From contig JAHHTL010000028.1 of the NCBI GenBank assembly GCA_020024635.1, positions 1 through 30,183 on the forward strand: a DNA stretch of 30,183 nucleotides, written 5' to 3'. Below the pieces are notes generated by a model that saw only the letters and a program-made list of their open reading frames with translations, made no database searches and had not been told where the DNA came from. Position 1 is the stretch's first letter, and the number at the start of each line of letters is the position of its first letter. This stretch comes from Ruminococcus sp. (GTDB lineage: Bacteria; Bacillota; Clostridia; Lachnospirales; Lachnospiraceae). A program made the position numbers and the translations under genes. Below are positions 1-7,142 of this stretch, piece after piece.

Positions 1-437
1 CAATTCTTACACAATATTGCGATGGGAAAAGAGTCAGCTGTCCAGGGTGGATGACACAATGGGGTTCGAAGTCTTTAGGGGATCGAGGATATTCCACAAT
101 AGAGATTCTAAGATACTACTACGGTGACGATATGTATATTAACACTGCGCAAGAAATTTCCGGAATTCCGGCATCTTGGCCAGGATACACTATCAAGGAA
201 GGAAGTAGAGGGGATAAAGTGAAACAACTGCAACAAGAATTGAATGTAGTTTCCGGCGCATATCCAGCTATACCTAAAATTTCAGCAGATGGGATTTATG
301 GACCAAATACAGCAGCTGCTGTAAAAAAATTTCAATCGGTATTTGGCTTGCCACAGACTGGAGAAGTGGATTATTCTACATGGTATAAAATTTCTGAAAT
401 ATATGTAGGGGTTTCTAGAATTGCGGAGTTGAATTGA
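1..437 (+). CDS. SpoIID-like / peptidoglycan-binding protein, 3' end only
   Basis: The reading frame is open from base 3 to the stop at 435-437, so this is the last 144 residues of a longer protein whose start lies left of the window. The first visible part carries a CPGWMTQWGS...GYSTIEILRYYYG pattern typical of the C-terminal end of SpoIID/LytB domains. It is followed by a peptidoglycan_binding_1 repeat (about residues 65-125 of the visible part, with GSRGDKVKQLQQELN and DGIYGPNTAAAVKKFQ). The family acts outside the membrane on cell-wall or spore peptidoglycan. An internal ATG at 51 is not the start, because the SpoIID pattern begins upstream of it. Which wall process it serves cannot be decided from the tail. 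Confidence 0.8.
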   Translation, partial: ILTQYCDGKRVSCPGWMTQWGSKSLGDRGYSTIEILRYYYGDDMYINTAQEISGIPASWPGYTIKEGSRGDKVKQLQQELNVVSGAYPAIPKISADGIYGPNTAAAVKKFQSVFGLPQTGEVDYSTWYKISEIYVGVSRIAELN

Positions 438-471
438 TGTGGAAATTCTTACGCTTCTTGAATAAAGTAAT

Positions 472-499
472 TTGATATGGTAAACTGTAGTTAGATAAA
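472..499 (+). promoter_or_regulatory. Candidate promoter of the methyltransferase-like gene
   Basis: TTGATA at 472-477 and GATAAA at 494-499 are separated by 16 bp, giving a plausible sigma-A promoter. The spacer and -10 lie inside the inverted repeat at 480-515, so a protein bound there would block it. The -10 is imperfect, so this is inference. Confidence 0.45.
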
Positions 500-515
500 G
501 CTAACTACAGTTTAC
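480..515. promoter_or_regulatory. Perfect 15-bp inverted repeat, tandem operator-like
   Basis: GTAAACTGTAGTTAG (480-494) and its exact reverse complement (501-515) flank a 6-base centre. Each arm also holds its own near-palindrome: AACTGTAGTT at 483-492 and AACTACAGTT at 503-512, whose centres are exactly 20 bp apart. No T-run follows on either strand, which argues against a terminator. It overlaps the putative promoter and lies just before the ribosome-binding site of the gene at 532. A repressor binding two adjacent dimers (MarR-, BlaI- or PadR-like) is a reasonable guess. No regulator gene is visible nearby. Confidence 0.6.
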
Positions 516-531
516 AGAAAGAGGGGTTGAG

Positions 532-1023
532 ATGACACAAAAAGAACATTTACCTGTTTTCGGTGTGGGTCCGCTTTGCGGAATGTCTATGTTGCTTATT
601 TTTGGAATTGGTGTATTTTTACATTTTAATGGCTATTTGGATTCTGGTAAAATAAAGGAACTTCAGATTCCGTTTTTCATTTTGGGAGGAATTTTAATTC
701 TATTTGCTGTTTGGATTTGGATTTGGGCTGTTTGGATTCAAAAGATCGATCAAGAGATTAAGAAAAATCATCTTGTGACGACAGGAATATATGCATGGGT
801 CCGAAATCCAATTTATGCAGCAATTGCAATTGCATTGACAGGATTTGCTTTATTGCTTGTAAATTTATGGCTGTTATTGCTTCCGTGTATTTTTTGGATT
901 GAGATTACTGTTTTGATGAAGTTTACGGAAGAAAAATGGTTGGAAGAGCGTTATGGACAGGCTTATCTTAACTATTGCAAACGGGTAAATCGCTGTATTC
1001 CATGGTTTCCAAAGCGAAAATAA
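532..1023 (+). CDS. Isoprenylcysteine carboxyl methyltransferase-family membrane protein
   Basis: This 163-residue protein has about four membrane segments. Its C-terminal half carries the family pattern: GIYAWVRNPIYAAIAI around residues 84-99, then EEKWLEERYGQAYLNYCKRVNRCIPWFP near the end. In ICMT/phospholipid-methyltransferase-type enzymes this region binds S-adenosylmethionine at the membrane surface. Bacterial members methylate varied small lipophilic or thiol substrates, and the substrate here is unknown. The ATG is preceded by AGAGGGG. The gene is monocistronic-looking, with its own promoter and an operator-like repeat (480-515), which suggests an inducible function such as detoxification or lipid modification. 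That is inference. Confidence 0.8.
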   Translation: MTQKEHLPVFGVGPLCGMSMLLIFGIGVFLHFNGYLDSGKIKELQIPFFILGGILILFAVWIWIWAVWIQKIDQEIKKNHLVTTGIYAWVRNPIYAAIAIALTGFALLLVNLWLLLLPCIFWIEITVLMKFTEEKWLEERYGQAYLNYCKRVNRCIPWFPKRK

Positions 1024-1058
1024 TCTCAAAGTTATTTAGATTTATATTCCATTCTACC

Positions 1059-1088
1059 TTGCTCATAGAAAATGTTTTGTGGTAAAAT
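1059..1088 (+). promoter_or_regulatory. Candidate promoter of the suf-like operon
   Basis: TTGCTC at 1059-1064 and TAAAAT at 1083-1088 are 18 bp apart. It would give a leader of about 70 bases ahead of the TTG start at 1167. The -35 match is moderate. Confidence 0.45.
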
Positions 1089-1166
1089 GATAAAGTTCGG
1101 GCATTTAGAAAATAAATGTCAATATTCAGAAGAGTAGATTTGATCGGATCAAAAGGAGTGTGTAAA

Positions 1167-1913
1167 TTGTTAAAGGTAGAACATTTATCATATGATATCT
1201 ATGAAGAAGGTAGACAGGCAGAGATTCTTTCTGATGTCAGTTTTTCAGTTGCTGCTGGGGAGATGCTTGTTATTACAGGACCAAATGGCGGTGGAAAATC
1301 AACACTTGCAAAGTTGTTGATGGGAATTAACAAGCCGACAGATGGAAAAATAACTTTGAATGATAAAGAGATTACGAATTTTTCGGTGGATGAAAGGGCA
1401 AAGGCAGGAATCGGATTTGCATTTCAGCAGCCGCCAAGATTTAAGGGAATGACAGTAAGAAGACTTTTATCCTTGGCAGCTGGAAAAACAATTGCAGAAG
1501 AAACGTGCTGTTCTTTATTAAGTAGCGTTGGATTATGTGCAAGGGAATATATAGACAGAGAGGTTGACGCGACTTTGTCAGGTGGCGAAATGAAACGAAT
1601 TGAAATAGCCACTGTACTTGCAAAACGACATAATGTCTGTATTTTTGATGAACCAGAAGCAGGAATTGATCTTTGGAGTTTTTCCATGCTTATCAAACGG
1701 TTTCAAAAGATACATGAAGCAAAAAAAGAAAGTCTAATTTTGATTTCGCATCAGGAGAGAATTATTCGAATGGCAGATCGTATCATGGTAATTTCAGGAG
1801 GAAAAGTGCAAGCCATTGGATCCACCAAGGAAATTATGCCACAGCTATTTGGAAGGGAAGTAGAGCATTGCGTCTGCGGACAACAAAAAGGAGGGGAAAT
1901 CTGTGAATCTTGA
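1167..1913 (+). CDS. sufC: SufC-like ATPase of a minimal SUF (SMS-type) Fe-S assembly system
   Basis: This ABC ATPase has a Walker A (GPNGGGKST), a signature LSGGEMKRIEIA, a Walker B CIFDEPEAGID and a switch His in ISHQE. The signature with a following KR.E motif and the neighbouring SufB/D gene mark it as SufC-type, which drives Fe-S cluster assembly in the cytosol, rather than as a transporter. I chose TTG at 1167 (248 residues) because AAAAGGAG lies 8 bases before it. An ATG at 1116 would add 17 unlikely residues and has no ribosome-binding site. The tail carries HCVCG...GGEIC, a small Cys cluster after the ATPase fold. It overlaps the next gene by 11 bp, so the two are probably translationally coupled. 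No sufS or sufU is nearby. Confidence 0.88.
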   Translation: MLKVEHLSYDIYEEGRQAEILSDVSFSVAAGEMLVITGPNGGGKSTLAKLLMGINKPTDGKITLNDKEITNFSVDERAKAGIGFAFQQPPRFKGMTVRRLLSLAAGKTIAEETCCSLLSSVGLCAREYIDREVDATLSGGEMKRIEIATVLAKRHNVCIFDEPEAGIDLWSFSMLIKRFQKIHEAKKESLILISHQERIIRMADRIMVISGGKVQAIGSTKEIMPQLFGREVEHCVCGQQKGGEICES

Positions 1914-2826
1914 TGAAACAACAAAACAGGTATTAGATGTAATTGATGAAAAAGGATTTAAACAGGAGGGAGCCTATTCTCTTCGTTTAAACGGAATTTC
2001 AGTGTGTCAAGGAAATAGCCCTTTCGTAAGGATTGAGCGTAAAAAAGACAAGAGCGGAATTGATATTTATGTAGCAGGAGAAGCGAGAAATGAAGAAATG
2101 CACATTCCTGTGGTAATGTCAAAATCAGGTGAAATAGACGTGGTTTATAATGATTTTTATATTGAAGATGGAGCGGATGTGACAATTTTTGCAGGATGTG
2201 GGATTCACAATAGTGGATGTAATGATACAAGACATGATGGAATCCACTGCTTTCATGTTGGGAAAAATGCACATGTAAAATATGTGGAGAATCATTATGG
2301 AGAAGGCCAGGGGACAGGCGCTAGAATCCTGAACCCAGTTACCAAAATTTATGTGGGTGAAAATGCCACATTTACGATGGATACAGCGCAAATCAAAGGA
2401 GTAGACTCCACACAGAGAGAAACGTTTGTAGAACTTGCAAAGGGTGCAAAATTAAATGTAACGGAAAAATTGATGACACATGGTTCACAGACGGTTGTAT
2501 CCAATATGGATGTAAAATTAAATGGAGAAGACAGTTCCGCACGAATTATTTCTAGATCGGTTGCAAAAGGAACGTCAAAACAGATTTTCCATCCGAAGGC
2601 AATTGGCTGCAAACCATGTCATGCACATGTGCAGTGTGATTCCATTATCATGGATGATGCACAGATTAGTTCTATTCCAGAAATTAATGCACAAAATGTG
2701 GATGCACAGATTGTTCATGAAGCAGCAATTGGTAGAATCAACAATGAACAGTTGATAAAACTTCAGACGTTTGGAATGTCAGAAGAAGAGGCAGAAGCAA
2801 TAATCATAGAAAACTTTTTGAATTGA
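1903..2826 (+). CDS. Short SufB/SufD-family Fe-S scaffold protein
   Basis: This 307-residue protein is much shorter than classical SufB (about 470 residues). It has the SufBD beta-helix core, rich in short D/N/G turns. Its C-terminal block, around HAHVQCDSIIMDD and then VDAQIVHEAAIGRINNEQLIKLQTFGMSEEEA, is the SufB/D signature. Cysteines occur in CGIHNSGCND, HCFHVG, GCKPCHAH and QCDS and could bind iron or clusters. With the overlapping SufC-type ATPase it forms the two-gene pair known as the SUF-like minimal system of anaerobes. The start is GTG 1903, with GGAGGGG 6 bases upstream. The role is recognised from family; which residues hold the cluster is inference. Confidence 0.88.
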   Translation: MNLDETTKQVLDVIDEKGFKQEGAYSLRLNGISVCQGNSPFVRIERKKDKSGIDIYVAGEARNEEMHIPVVMSKSGEIDVVYNDFYIEDGADVTIFAGCGIHNSGCNDTRHDGIHCFHVGKNAHVKYVENHYGEGQGTGARILNPVTKIYVGENATFTMDTAQIKGVDSTQRETFVELAKGAKLNVTEKLMTHGSQTVVSNMDVKLNGEDSSARIISRSVAKGTSKQIFHPKAIGCKPCHAHVQCDSIIMDDAQISSIPEINAQNVDAQIVHEAAIGRINNEQLIKLQTFGMSEEEAEAIIIENFLN

Positions 2827-2844
2827 TAAATGAGAGGCTGAGAT

Positions 2845-3714
2845 ATGAAGAAAAAGCAATTTGGAATTCTATACATCGTTCTTTCCTCGTTTTGTTTTGC
2901 GATGATGAATGTATTTGTACGTTTATCTGGAGATTTACCATCTATTCAAAAGAGTTTTTTTCGAAATTTGGTTGCATTAATTGTTGCACTTGTCATATTA
3001 ATGAGGGATAAAACTTGGTTTTCAGGAAAGAAAGAGAATATTAAGTATTTGTTTTTAAGATCCTTAGCGGGAACTGTAGGAATTTTATGTAATTTCTATG
3101 CGGTAGATCATTTGCTATTGTCCGATGCTTCTCTGTTGAACAAAATGTCTCCGTTCTTCGTAATTGTGTTTAGTTTTTTTATTCTGAAAGAAAAAATAAA
3201 ACCGACTCAGATTGTTATTGTAATAGGGGCATTTTTGGGAAGTTTGCTGATTATAAAACCAACGACTTCAATTTTGCAGTCTCCGGCTTCTATTATAGGG
3301 TTACTAGGTGGAATGGCAGCGGGGTATGCCTATACGTATGTTAGACTTTTAGGAGAAAGAGGAGAGAAAGGTCCCTTTATCGTGTTTGTGTTCTCTAGTT
3401 TTTCCTGTCTGGCAACCCTGCCGTTTGTTCTTGTAGATTACAGTCCTATGACTGGTAAACAACTGGGATGTCTGTTGCTTGCAGGAATATGTGCAGCTGG
3501 AGGACAGTTTGGAATTACAGCAGCATACTTCTATGCACCAGCCAGAGAAATTTCTGTGTACGATTATTCTCAGATTATTTTTTCAGCAATTTTGGGGTTC
3601 GTTATTTTCCATCAACTACCAGATGTATATAGTTGGATTGGCTACATTGTGATTTGTGCAATGGCGGTTCTTATGTATTTTTATAATAACAAGTGGGCAA
3701 AGAAAAAAGTATAA
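2845..3714 (+). CDS. EamA (DMT-superfamily) transporter
   Basis: This 289-residue protein is almost entirely hydrophobic, with about ten membrane segments arranged as two EamA repeats (roughly residues 5-135 and 145-283). Typical family spots are MNVFVRLSGDLPSIQKSFFRN in the first repeat and the basic tail after the last helix. DMT carriers export or import metabolites such as amino acids or nucleobases; the substrate cannot be told here. It begins 18 bp after the SufB/D gene and is followed by a hydantoinase gene, so it may move a cyclic amide, amino acid or pyrimidine product. That link is inference from position only. Confidence 0.85.
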   Translation: MKKKQFGILYIVLSSFCFAMMNVFVRLSGDLPSIQKSFFRNLVALIVALVILMRDKTWFSGKKENIKYLFLRSLAGTVGILCNFYAVDHLLLSDASLLNKMSPFFVIVFSFFILKEKIKPTQIVIVIGAFLGSLLIIKPTTSILQSPASIIGLLGGMAAGYAYTYVRLLGERGEKGPFIVFVFSSFSCLATLPFVLVDYSPMTGKQLGCLLLAGICAAGGQFGITAAYFYAPAREISVYDYSQIIFSAILGFVIFHQLPDVYSWIGYIVICAMAVLMYFYNNKWAKKKV

Positions 3715-3768
3715 TAAAATCAAAGTATTGGTTATTAGAAAAATAGATAAATGAAGGGAGAAGTCAGA

Positions 3769-5160
3769 ATGGATACGTTGATTAAAAATGGAAGAATCGT
3801 GTCTGCTAGTGAGATCTACACCGCAGATATTTTGATTCGTGATGAAGTTGTTTGTGCGATTGGAACAAATCTAGAACATGTATTTTCCTCAAGCGAAGAG
3901 ATGAGAGTGATTGATGCAACTGGAAAATATGTACTTCCCGGTGGAGTAGATGTCCATACCCATATGGATTTACAGGCAGGTCCATGTAGAGCAGTGGATG
4001 ACTTTTATGATGGTACTGTAGCAGCTGCATGTGGAGGTACGACATCCATTGTGGATCATATGGCATTTGGGCCAAAGGGATGTTCCCTTCATCATCAGTT
4101 AAAGGAATATCATCATTTGGCGAAAGAAAAGGCGGTAGTCGATTATGGATTCCATGGCACAGCACAACATCCTATAACTACAGAGATTCTTGAGGAATTA
4201 GAGTCTATGATCCAAGATGGTGTTCCAAGTGTCAAAATATATATGACCTATGATTTTAAGCTAGAAGATGATGAAATTTTAAATGTGTTGAAACGAATGA
4301 AAGAACTTCATGGAGTAACAGCATTCCATTGTGAAAATCACCAGATTGTGGAGGAAAATAGAAAGAAGTTTCCAAAAGAAGGAAAGATAGGCCCATACGA
4401 TCATGCAAAGAGCAGACCAAATCTTGCTGAGGCAGAAGCAGTAAGACGAATGCTTTATCTGGCAAAGCTGGCAGGAAATGCGCCGGTATATATTGTTCAT
4501 CTTTCTTGTAAGGAAAGTTTACAGGCAGTAGAAGAAGCAAGAGCATTGGGGCAAAAAAATATTTTTGTGGAGACATGTACACAATATCTTACATTGACGG
4601 AGGAAGAATACAAACGAGAAGATGGACTCAAGTTCGTAATGTCGCCACCTCTTCGTACAAAGCAAGATATTGACTATCTATGGAAAGGGTTGGAAAATGG
4701 GGAGATTCAAGTTGTAGCAACCGATCATTGTCCATTCTTTTTTGAAAAAGAAAAACAACTTGGAAAAGATGATTTTACAAAGTGTCCAAATGGTGCTCCG
4801 GGTGTGGAAGAAAGGATGATATTGCTTTATTCCGAAGGGGTAGTAAAGAATAGGATTTCGCTAAATAAGTTGGTCGAAGTAGCATGTACCAATCCAGCAA
4901 AAATTTATGGCTTATATCCGAAAAAAGGAGTATTGCAACCAGGGTCTGATGGAGATTTGATTATTTTGGATCCAAATCGACAACATATTCTAACAAAGAG
5001 TGAGATGCATAGCGCAGTAGACTATACAGCATATGAAGGAATGTCCGTCACGGGATATATTGAAATGGTATTGCAAAGAGGACATGTGATTGCAAAAGAT
5101 AATGAGTTTACAGGGGAAAAAGGTGCGGGACAGTTTATCTTTAGAAAACCAACAGCATAG
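3769..5160 (+). CDS. hydA: Dihydropyrimidinase / D-hydantoinase
   Basis: This cyclic amidohydrolase opens dihydropyrimidine or 5-substituted hydantoin rings to N-carbamoyl amino acids in the cytosol. All expected metal ligands of the binuclear centre are visible (numbered from the 3769 start): H63 and H65 in DVHTHMD, carboxylated K156 in SVKIYMTYD, H187 in FHCEN, H244 in IVHLS and D319 in ATDHCPF. Its 463 residues are normal for the family. I prefer ATG 3769 over ATG 3751 because AAGGGAG sits between the two at a proper distance from 3769, and nothing like a ribosome-binding site precedes 3751. It lies 54 bp after the EamA gene with no clear promoter between. The substrate range cannot be read from sequence. 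Confidence 0.9.
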   Translation: MDTLIKNGRIVSASEIYTADILIRDEVVCAIGTNLEHVFSSSEEMRVIDATGKYVLPGGVDVHTHMDLQAGPCRAVDDFYDGTVAAACGGTTSIVDHMAFGPKGCSLHHQLKEYHHLAKEKAVVDYGFHGTAQHPITTEILEELESMIQDGVPSVKIYMTYDFKLEDDEILNVLKRMKELHGVTAFHCENHQIVEENRKKFPKEGKIGPYDHAKSRPNLAEAEAVRRMLYLAKLAGNAPVYIVHLSCKESLQAVEEARALGQKNIFVETCTQYLTLTEEEYKREDGLKFVMSPPLRTKQDIDYLWKGLENGEIQVVATDHCPFFFEKEKQLGKDDFTKCPNGAPGVEERMILLYSEGVVKNRISLNKLVEVACTNPAKIYGLYPKKGVLQPGSDGDLIILDPNRQHILTKSEMHSAVDYTAYEGMSVTGYIEMVLQRGHVIAKDNEFTGEKGAGQFIFRKPTA

Positions 5161-5167
5161 GAACAAA

Positions 5168-5202
5168 AGTCGGGAAAAATTCGAATCGAATTCTTCCCGA
5201 CT
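5168..5202. terminator. Hairpin between convergent hydA and asnA
   Basis: AGTCGGGAA pairs with TTCCCGACT, and the stem continues after one mismatch with AATTCG/CGAATT around a 3-base loop. It lies between two convergent genes. The T-tract is poor on both sides (AATTCGTT rightward, TTTTGTTC leftward), so it may work as a weak bidirectional terminator or a 3' stabilising hairpin. Confidence 0.6.
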
Positions 5203-5257
5203 AATTCGTTAAGGATACAAAAAAGTACATAGTGATGTGGAGGTACTAAAGTATGTA

Positions 5258-6268
5258 TTACAAAAGTTGTATTCCATTGTCTCGCGCGGTTTCTATGATA
5301 TGATCCGGCCAGATGGATGACTGGACTTCACCGATATGTGCTTTCCGTAAATAGTACATACAAATGCGGGATTGCCCAATTCCTCCGCCTACGGTATAAG
5401 GGAGTTCTCCGTCTAAAAGAGCCTTTTGAAAAGGGAGAGTTGCGCGTTCTTCACAGCCGGCAATGGATAATTGTTTTCGCAATGCATCCTCATCCACACG
5501 AATCCCCATAGAAGAAAGCTCTAAAGCAAGGTCGAGAACAGGATAGTAAACGATAATATCTCCGTTTAAATCCCAGTCGTCATAGTCGGGAGCACGTCCG
5601 TCATGTCTTTCTCCAGATGCCAAAACCTTACCAATTTGTGAGATGAAAACAGCGCCCTTCGCTTTGGCAATTCGATATTCCCGTTCTTTTGCAGTTTGAT
5701 CTGGATACAATTCTTCTAGTTCCTGAGAGGTGATGAAGAAGATCTCATCAGGAAGTAATTCCTCGATGTAGTTGTACCTTCGGGAAATAAAACTTTCTGT
5801 TTCTTTTAATGCGCTGTATACTTTGCGAACTGTATATTCTAAAGTTTCTGTGTTTCGTTCTTCTTTGGAAATGATTTTTTCCCAATCCCACTGATCCACA
5901 TAAAGAGAGTGAATATTATCGGTGTCCTCATCCCGTCGAATGGCACTCATGTCGGTGTAAAGACCTTCCCCAGAGTGAAAATCATAATGTTTTAGAGCGT
6001 AACGTTTCCATTTTGCAAGAGAATGTACGATCTCAGCAGGGGTATCGTCTTGCTCTTTGATCCCAAAGGTGACGGGACGCTCTACCCCATTTAAATTATC
6101 GTTCAGACCAGATTCAGGACGAACAAATAGTGGTGCTGAAACACGAGTAAGGTGAAGAGATTTGGCAAGTGCACGCTCTAAATGATCTTTAATCTCTTTG
6201 ATAGCTACTTCTGTTTCACGTATATTAAGAGGGGATGAATACCCTTCTGGAAGAATCAAATGTTCCAT
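5258..6268 (-). CDS. asnA: Aspartate-ammonia ligase (asparagine synthetase A)
   Basis: AsnA makes asparagine from aspartate, ammonia and ATP, using a class II aminoacyl-tRNA-synthetase-like fold. The 336-residue length fits. Typical stretches are visible: LTRVSAPLFVRPESGLNDNLNG near the N-terminus, then PVTFGIK, YTDMSAIRRDED, SLYVDQWDWEK and the C-terminal GGGIGQSRICMYYL motif. The ATG at 6268 follows AAAGGAG. Its own promoter is at 6304-6332, with only about 30 bases of leader. That is too short for a T-box, so tRNA-Asn control is not indicated. It is divergent from the metal-uptake operon and shares its control region. Confidence 0.97.
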   Translation of the reverse strand: MEHLILPEGYSSPLNIRETEVAIKEIKDHLERALAKSLHLTRVSAPLFVRPESGLNDNLNGVERPVTFGIKEQDDTPAEIVHSLAKWKRYALKHYDFHSGEGLYTDMSAIRRDEDTDNIHSLYVDQWDWEKIISKEERNTETLEYTVRKVYSALKETESFISRRYNYIEELLPDEIFFITSQELEELYPDQTAKEREYRIAKAKGAVFISQIGKVLASGERHDGRAPDYDDWDLNGDIIVYYPVLDLALELSSMGIRVDEDALRKQLSIAGCEERATLPFQKALLDGELPYTVGGGIGQSRICMYYLRKAHIGEVQSSIWPDHIIETARDNGIQLL

Positions 6269-6303
6269 AATTTCAATGCTCCTTTTCTCGAAAAGATAGT
6301 ATC

Positions 6304-6332
6304 ATTTTACAATTTAACGATGTAGAAGTCAA
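6304..6332 (-). promoter_or_regulatory. asnA promoter
   Basis: Read on the minus strand, TTGACT (6332-6327) and TAAAAT (6309-6304) are separated by exactly 17 bp. Transcription would start near 6297. Confidence 0.75.
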
Positions 6333-6352
6333 TGTAAAGCAGAAATAAAATA

Positions 6353-6370
6353 ATGTTGTTCAAACAACAT
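6353..6370. promoter_or_regulatory. Crp/Fnr-geometry palindrome upstream of the metal operon
   Basis: ATGTTGTTCAAACAACAT is a palindrome with 8-bp arms and a CA centre. Read as TGTTG-N6-CAACA it has the 5-6-5 geometry of Crp/Fnr-family sites. Its centre (6361.5) lies at about -41.5 from the start predicted by the -10 at 6391-6396, the standard class II activator position. A Crp/Fnr-family gene closes the operon (11380-12039), so autoregulation is likely. Binding itself is inferred. Confidence 0.6.
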
Positions 6371-6390
6371 ACAGAACAAGAAATATAGAT

Positions 6391-6396
6391 TATACT
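6391..6396 (+). promoter_or_regulatory. -10 element of the metal-uptake operon
   Basis: TATACT lies about 24 bases before the ribosome-binding region of the gene at 6426. The matching -35 position (6368-6373, CATACA) is poor and overlaps the palindrome at 6353-6370, as expected for an activator-dependent promoter. Confidence 0.55.
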
Positions 6397-6425
6397 TTGT
6401 ACAACGTAAATAAGGATGGTGTAAT

Positions 6426-7142
6426 ATGTTTAGATGGACAGAAGAAAGTATTAAATGGTGGCAACGGGCAAAAGCATATAGCAACCATTATAAGGAGATG
6501 GCAGAACTTGTTTTGCCATACTTAGAAAAAGAAGAACGGATTTTTGATATTGGATGTGGACTTGGATATATTGATTTAGAGTTAGCATCCTACGTCAGAC
6601 AAATTAGATGCTTTGATATTGAAAAAAAAGTATTGCGGGAGTTAAAAAAAGAAGTGGAGAGTCAGAATCTGACGAATTTATCTGTAAGTCATGAAGATTG
6701 GCTTCAACTTCCCGATCAAAGTTGTGATTCACTGTTAGCATGTTCGTTTGGCTCTATGGAAGAATACCTGGAAGATTTTCTGCGGATTGCAAAAAAACAA
6801 GTGTTAATTTTAAAACGAAATCGATCAAAGTTTTCACAGGAAGATTGTAATGGGAAACCATTCTATTCAGTGGCGGGTTGTGAAAACTATCTCAAGAACC
6901 ATTACATTTCCTTTCAAAAAGTGTCGGTATATAGTGATTTTGGACAGCCACTCCAGTCCTTAGAGGAAGCAAAACGATTTGTGCTTTTTCATAGAATTAA
7001 TGGAACAGAACCTATCGAAGAATATTTAGAGCAACATTTAGAGGAAGGAAGATATGGATATCCGTATTATTTGTCGAATCGAAAAGAAATGTGCTTGTTT
7101 GTGATACCAAAGGAGACTACAAAAGATGAAAAAGGAAACTAA
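6426..7142 (+). CDS. Class I SAM-dependent methyltransferase, first gene of metal operon
   Basis: This 238-residue protein has a Rossmann methyltransferase motif I, FDIGCGLGYIDLEL (about residues 40-53), a motif II acidic end (RCFDIEKKVL), and a later stretch matching motifs III-IV (DWLQLPDQSCDSLLACSF). The rest is unlike well-known small-molecule methyltransferases, so the substrate is unknown. It opens the operon and its stop overlaps the permease start by 17 bp. Methyltransferases in metal-uptake operons sometimes build or modify a chelator; that is only an inference here. The start ATG follows AAGGATGG. No signal peptide or membrane segment is seen, so it acts in the cytosol. Confidence 0.82.
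   Translation: MFRWTEESIKWWQRAKAYSNHYKEMAELVLPYLEKEERIFDIGCGLGYIDLELASYVRQIRCFDIEKKVLRELKKEVESQNLTNLSVSHEDWLQLPDQSCDSLLACSFGSMEEYLEDFLRIAKKQVLILKRNRSKFSQEDCNGKPFYSVAGCENYLKNHYISFQKVSVYSDFGQPLQSLEEAKRFVLFHRINGTEPIEEYLEQHLEEGRYGYPYYLSNRKEMCLFVIPKETTKDEKGN

Noticed and set aside
5168..5202. Strong intrinsic terminator for hydA
   Set aside because: The stem is good, but no proper T-run follows on the plus strand, so it is listed only as a weak hairpin.
6269..6425. T-box or other riboswitch ahead of asnA
   Set aside because: The predicted leader is only about 30 bases and holds no T-box sequence or specifier stem.
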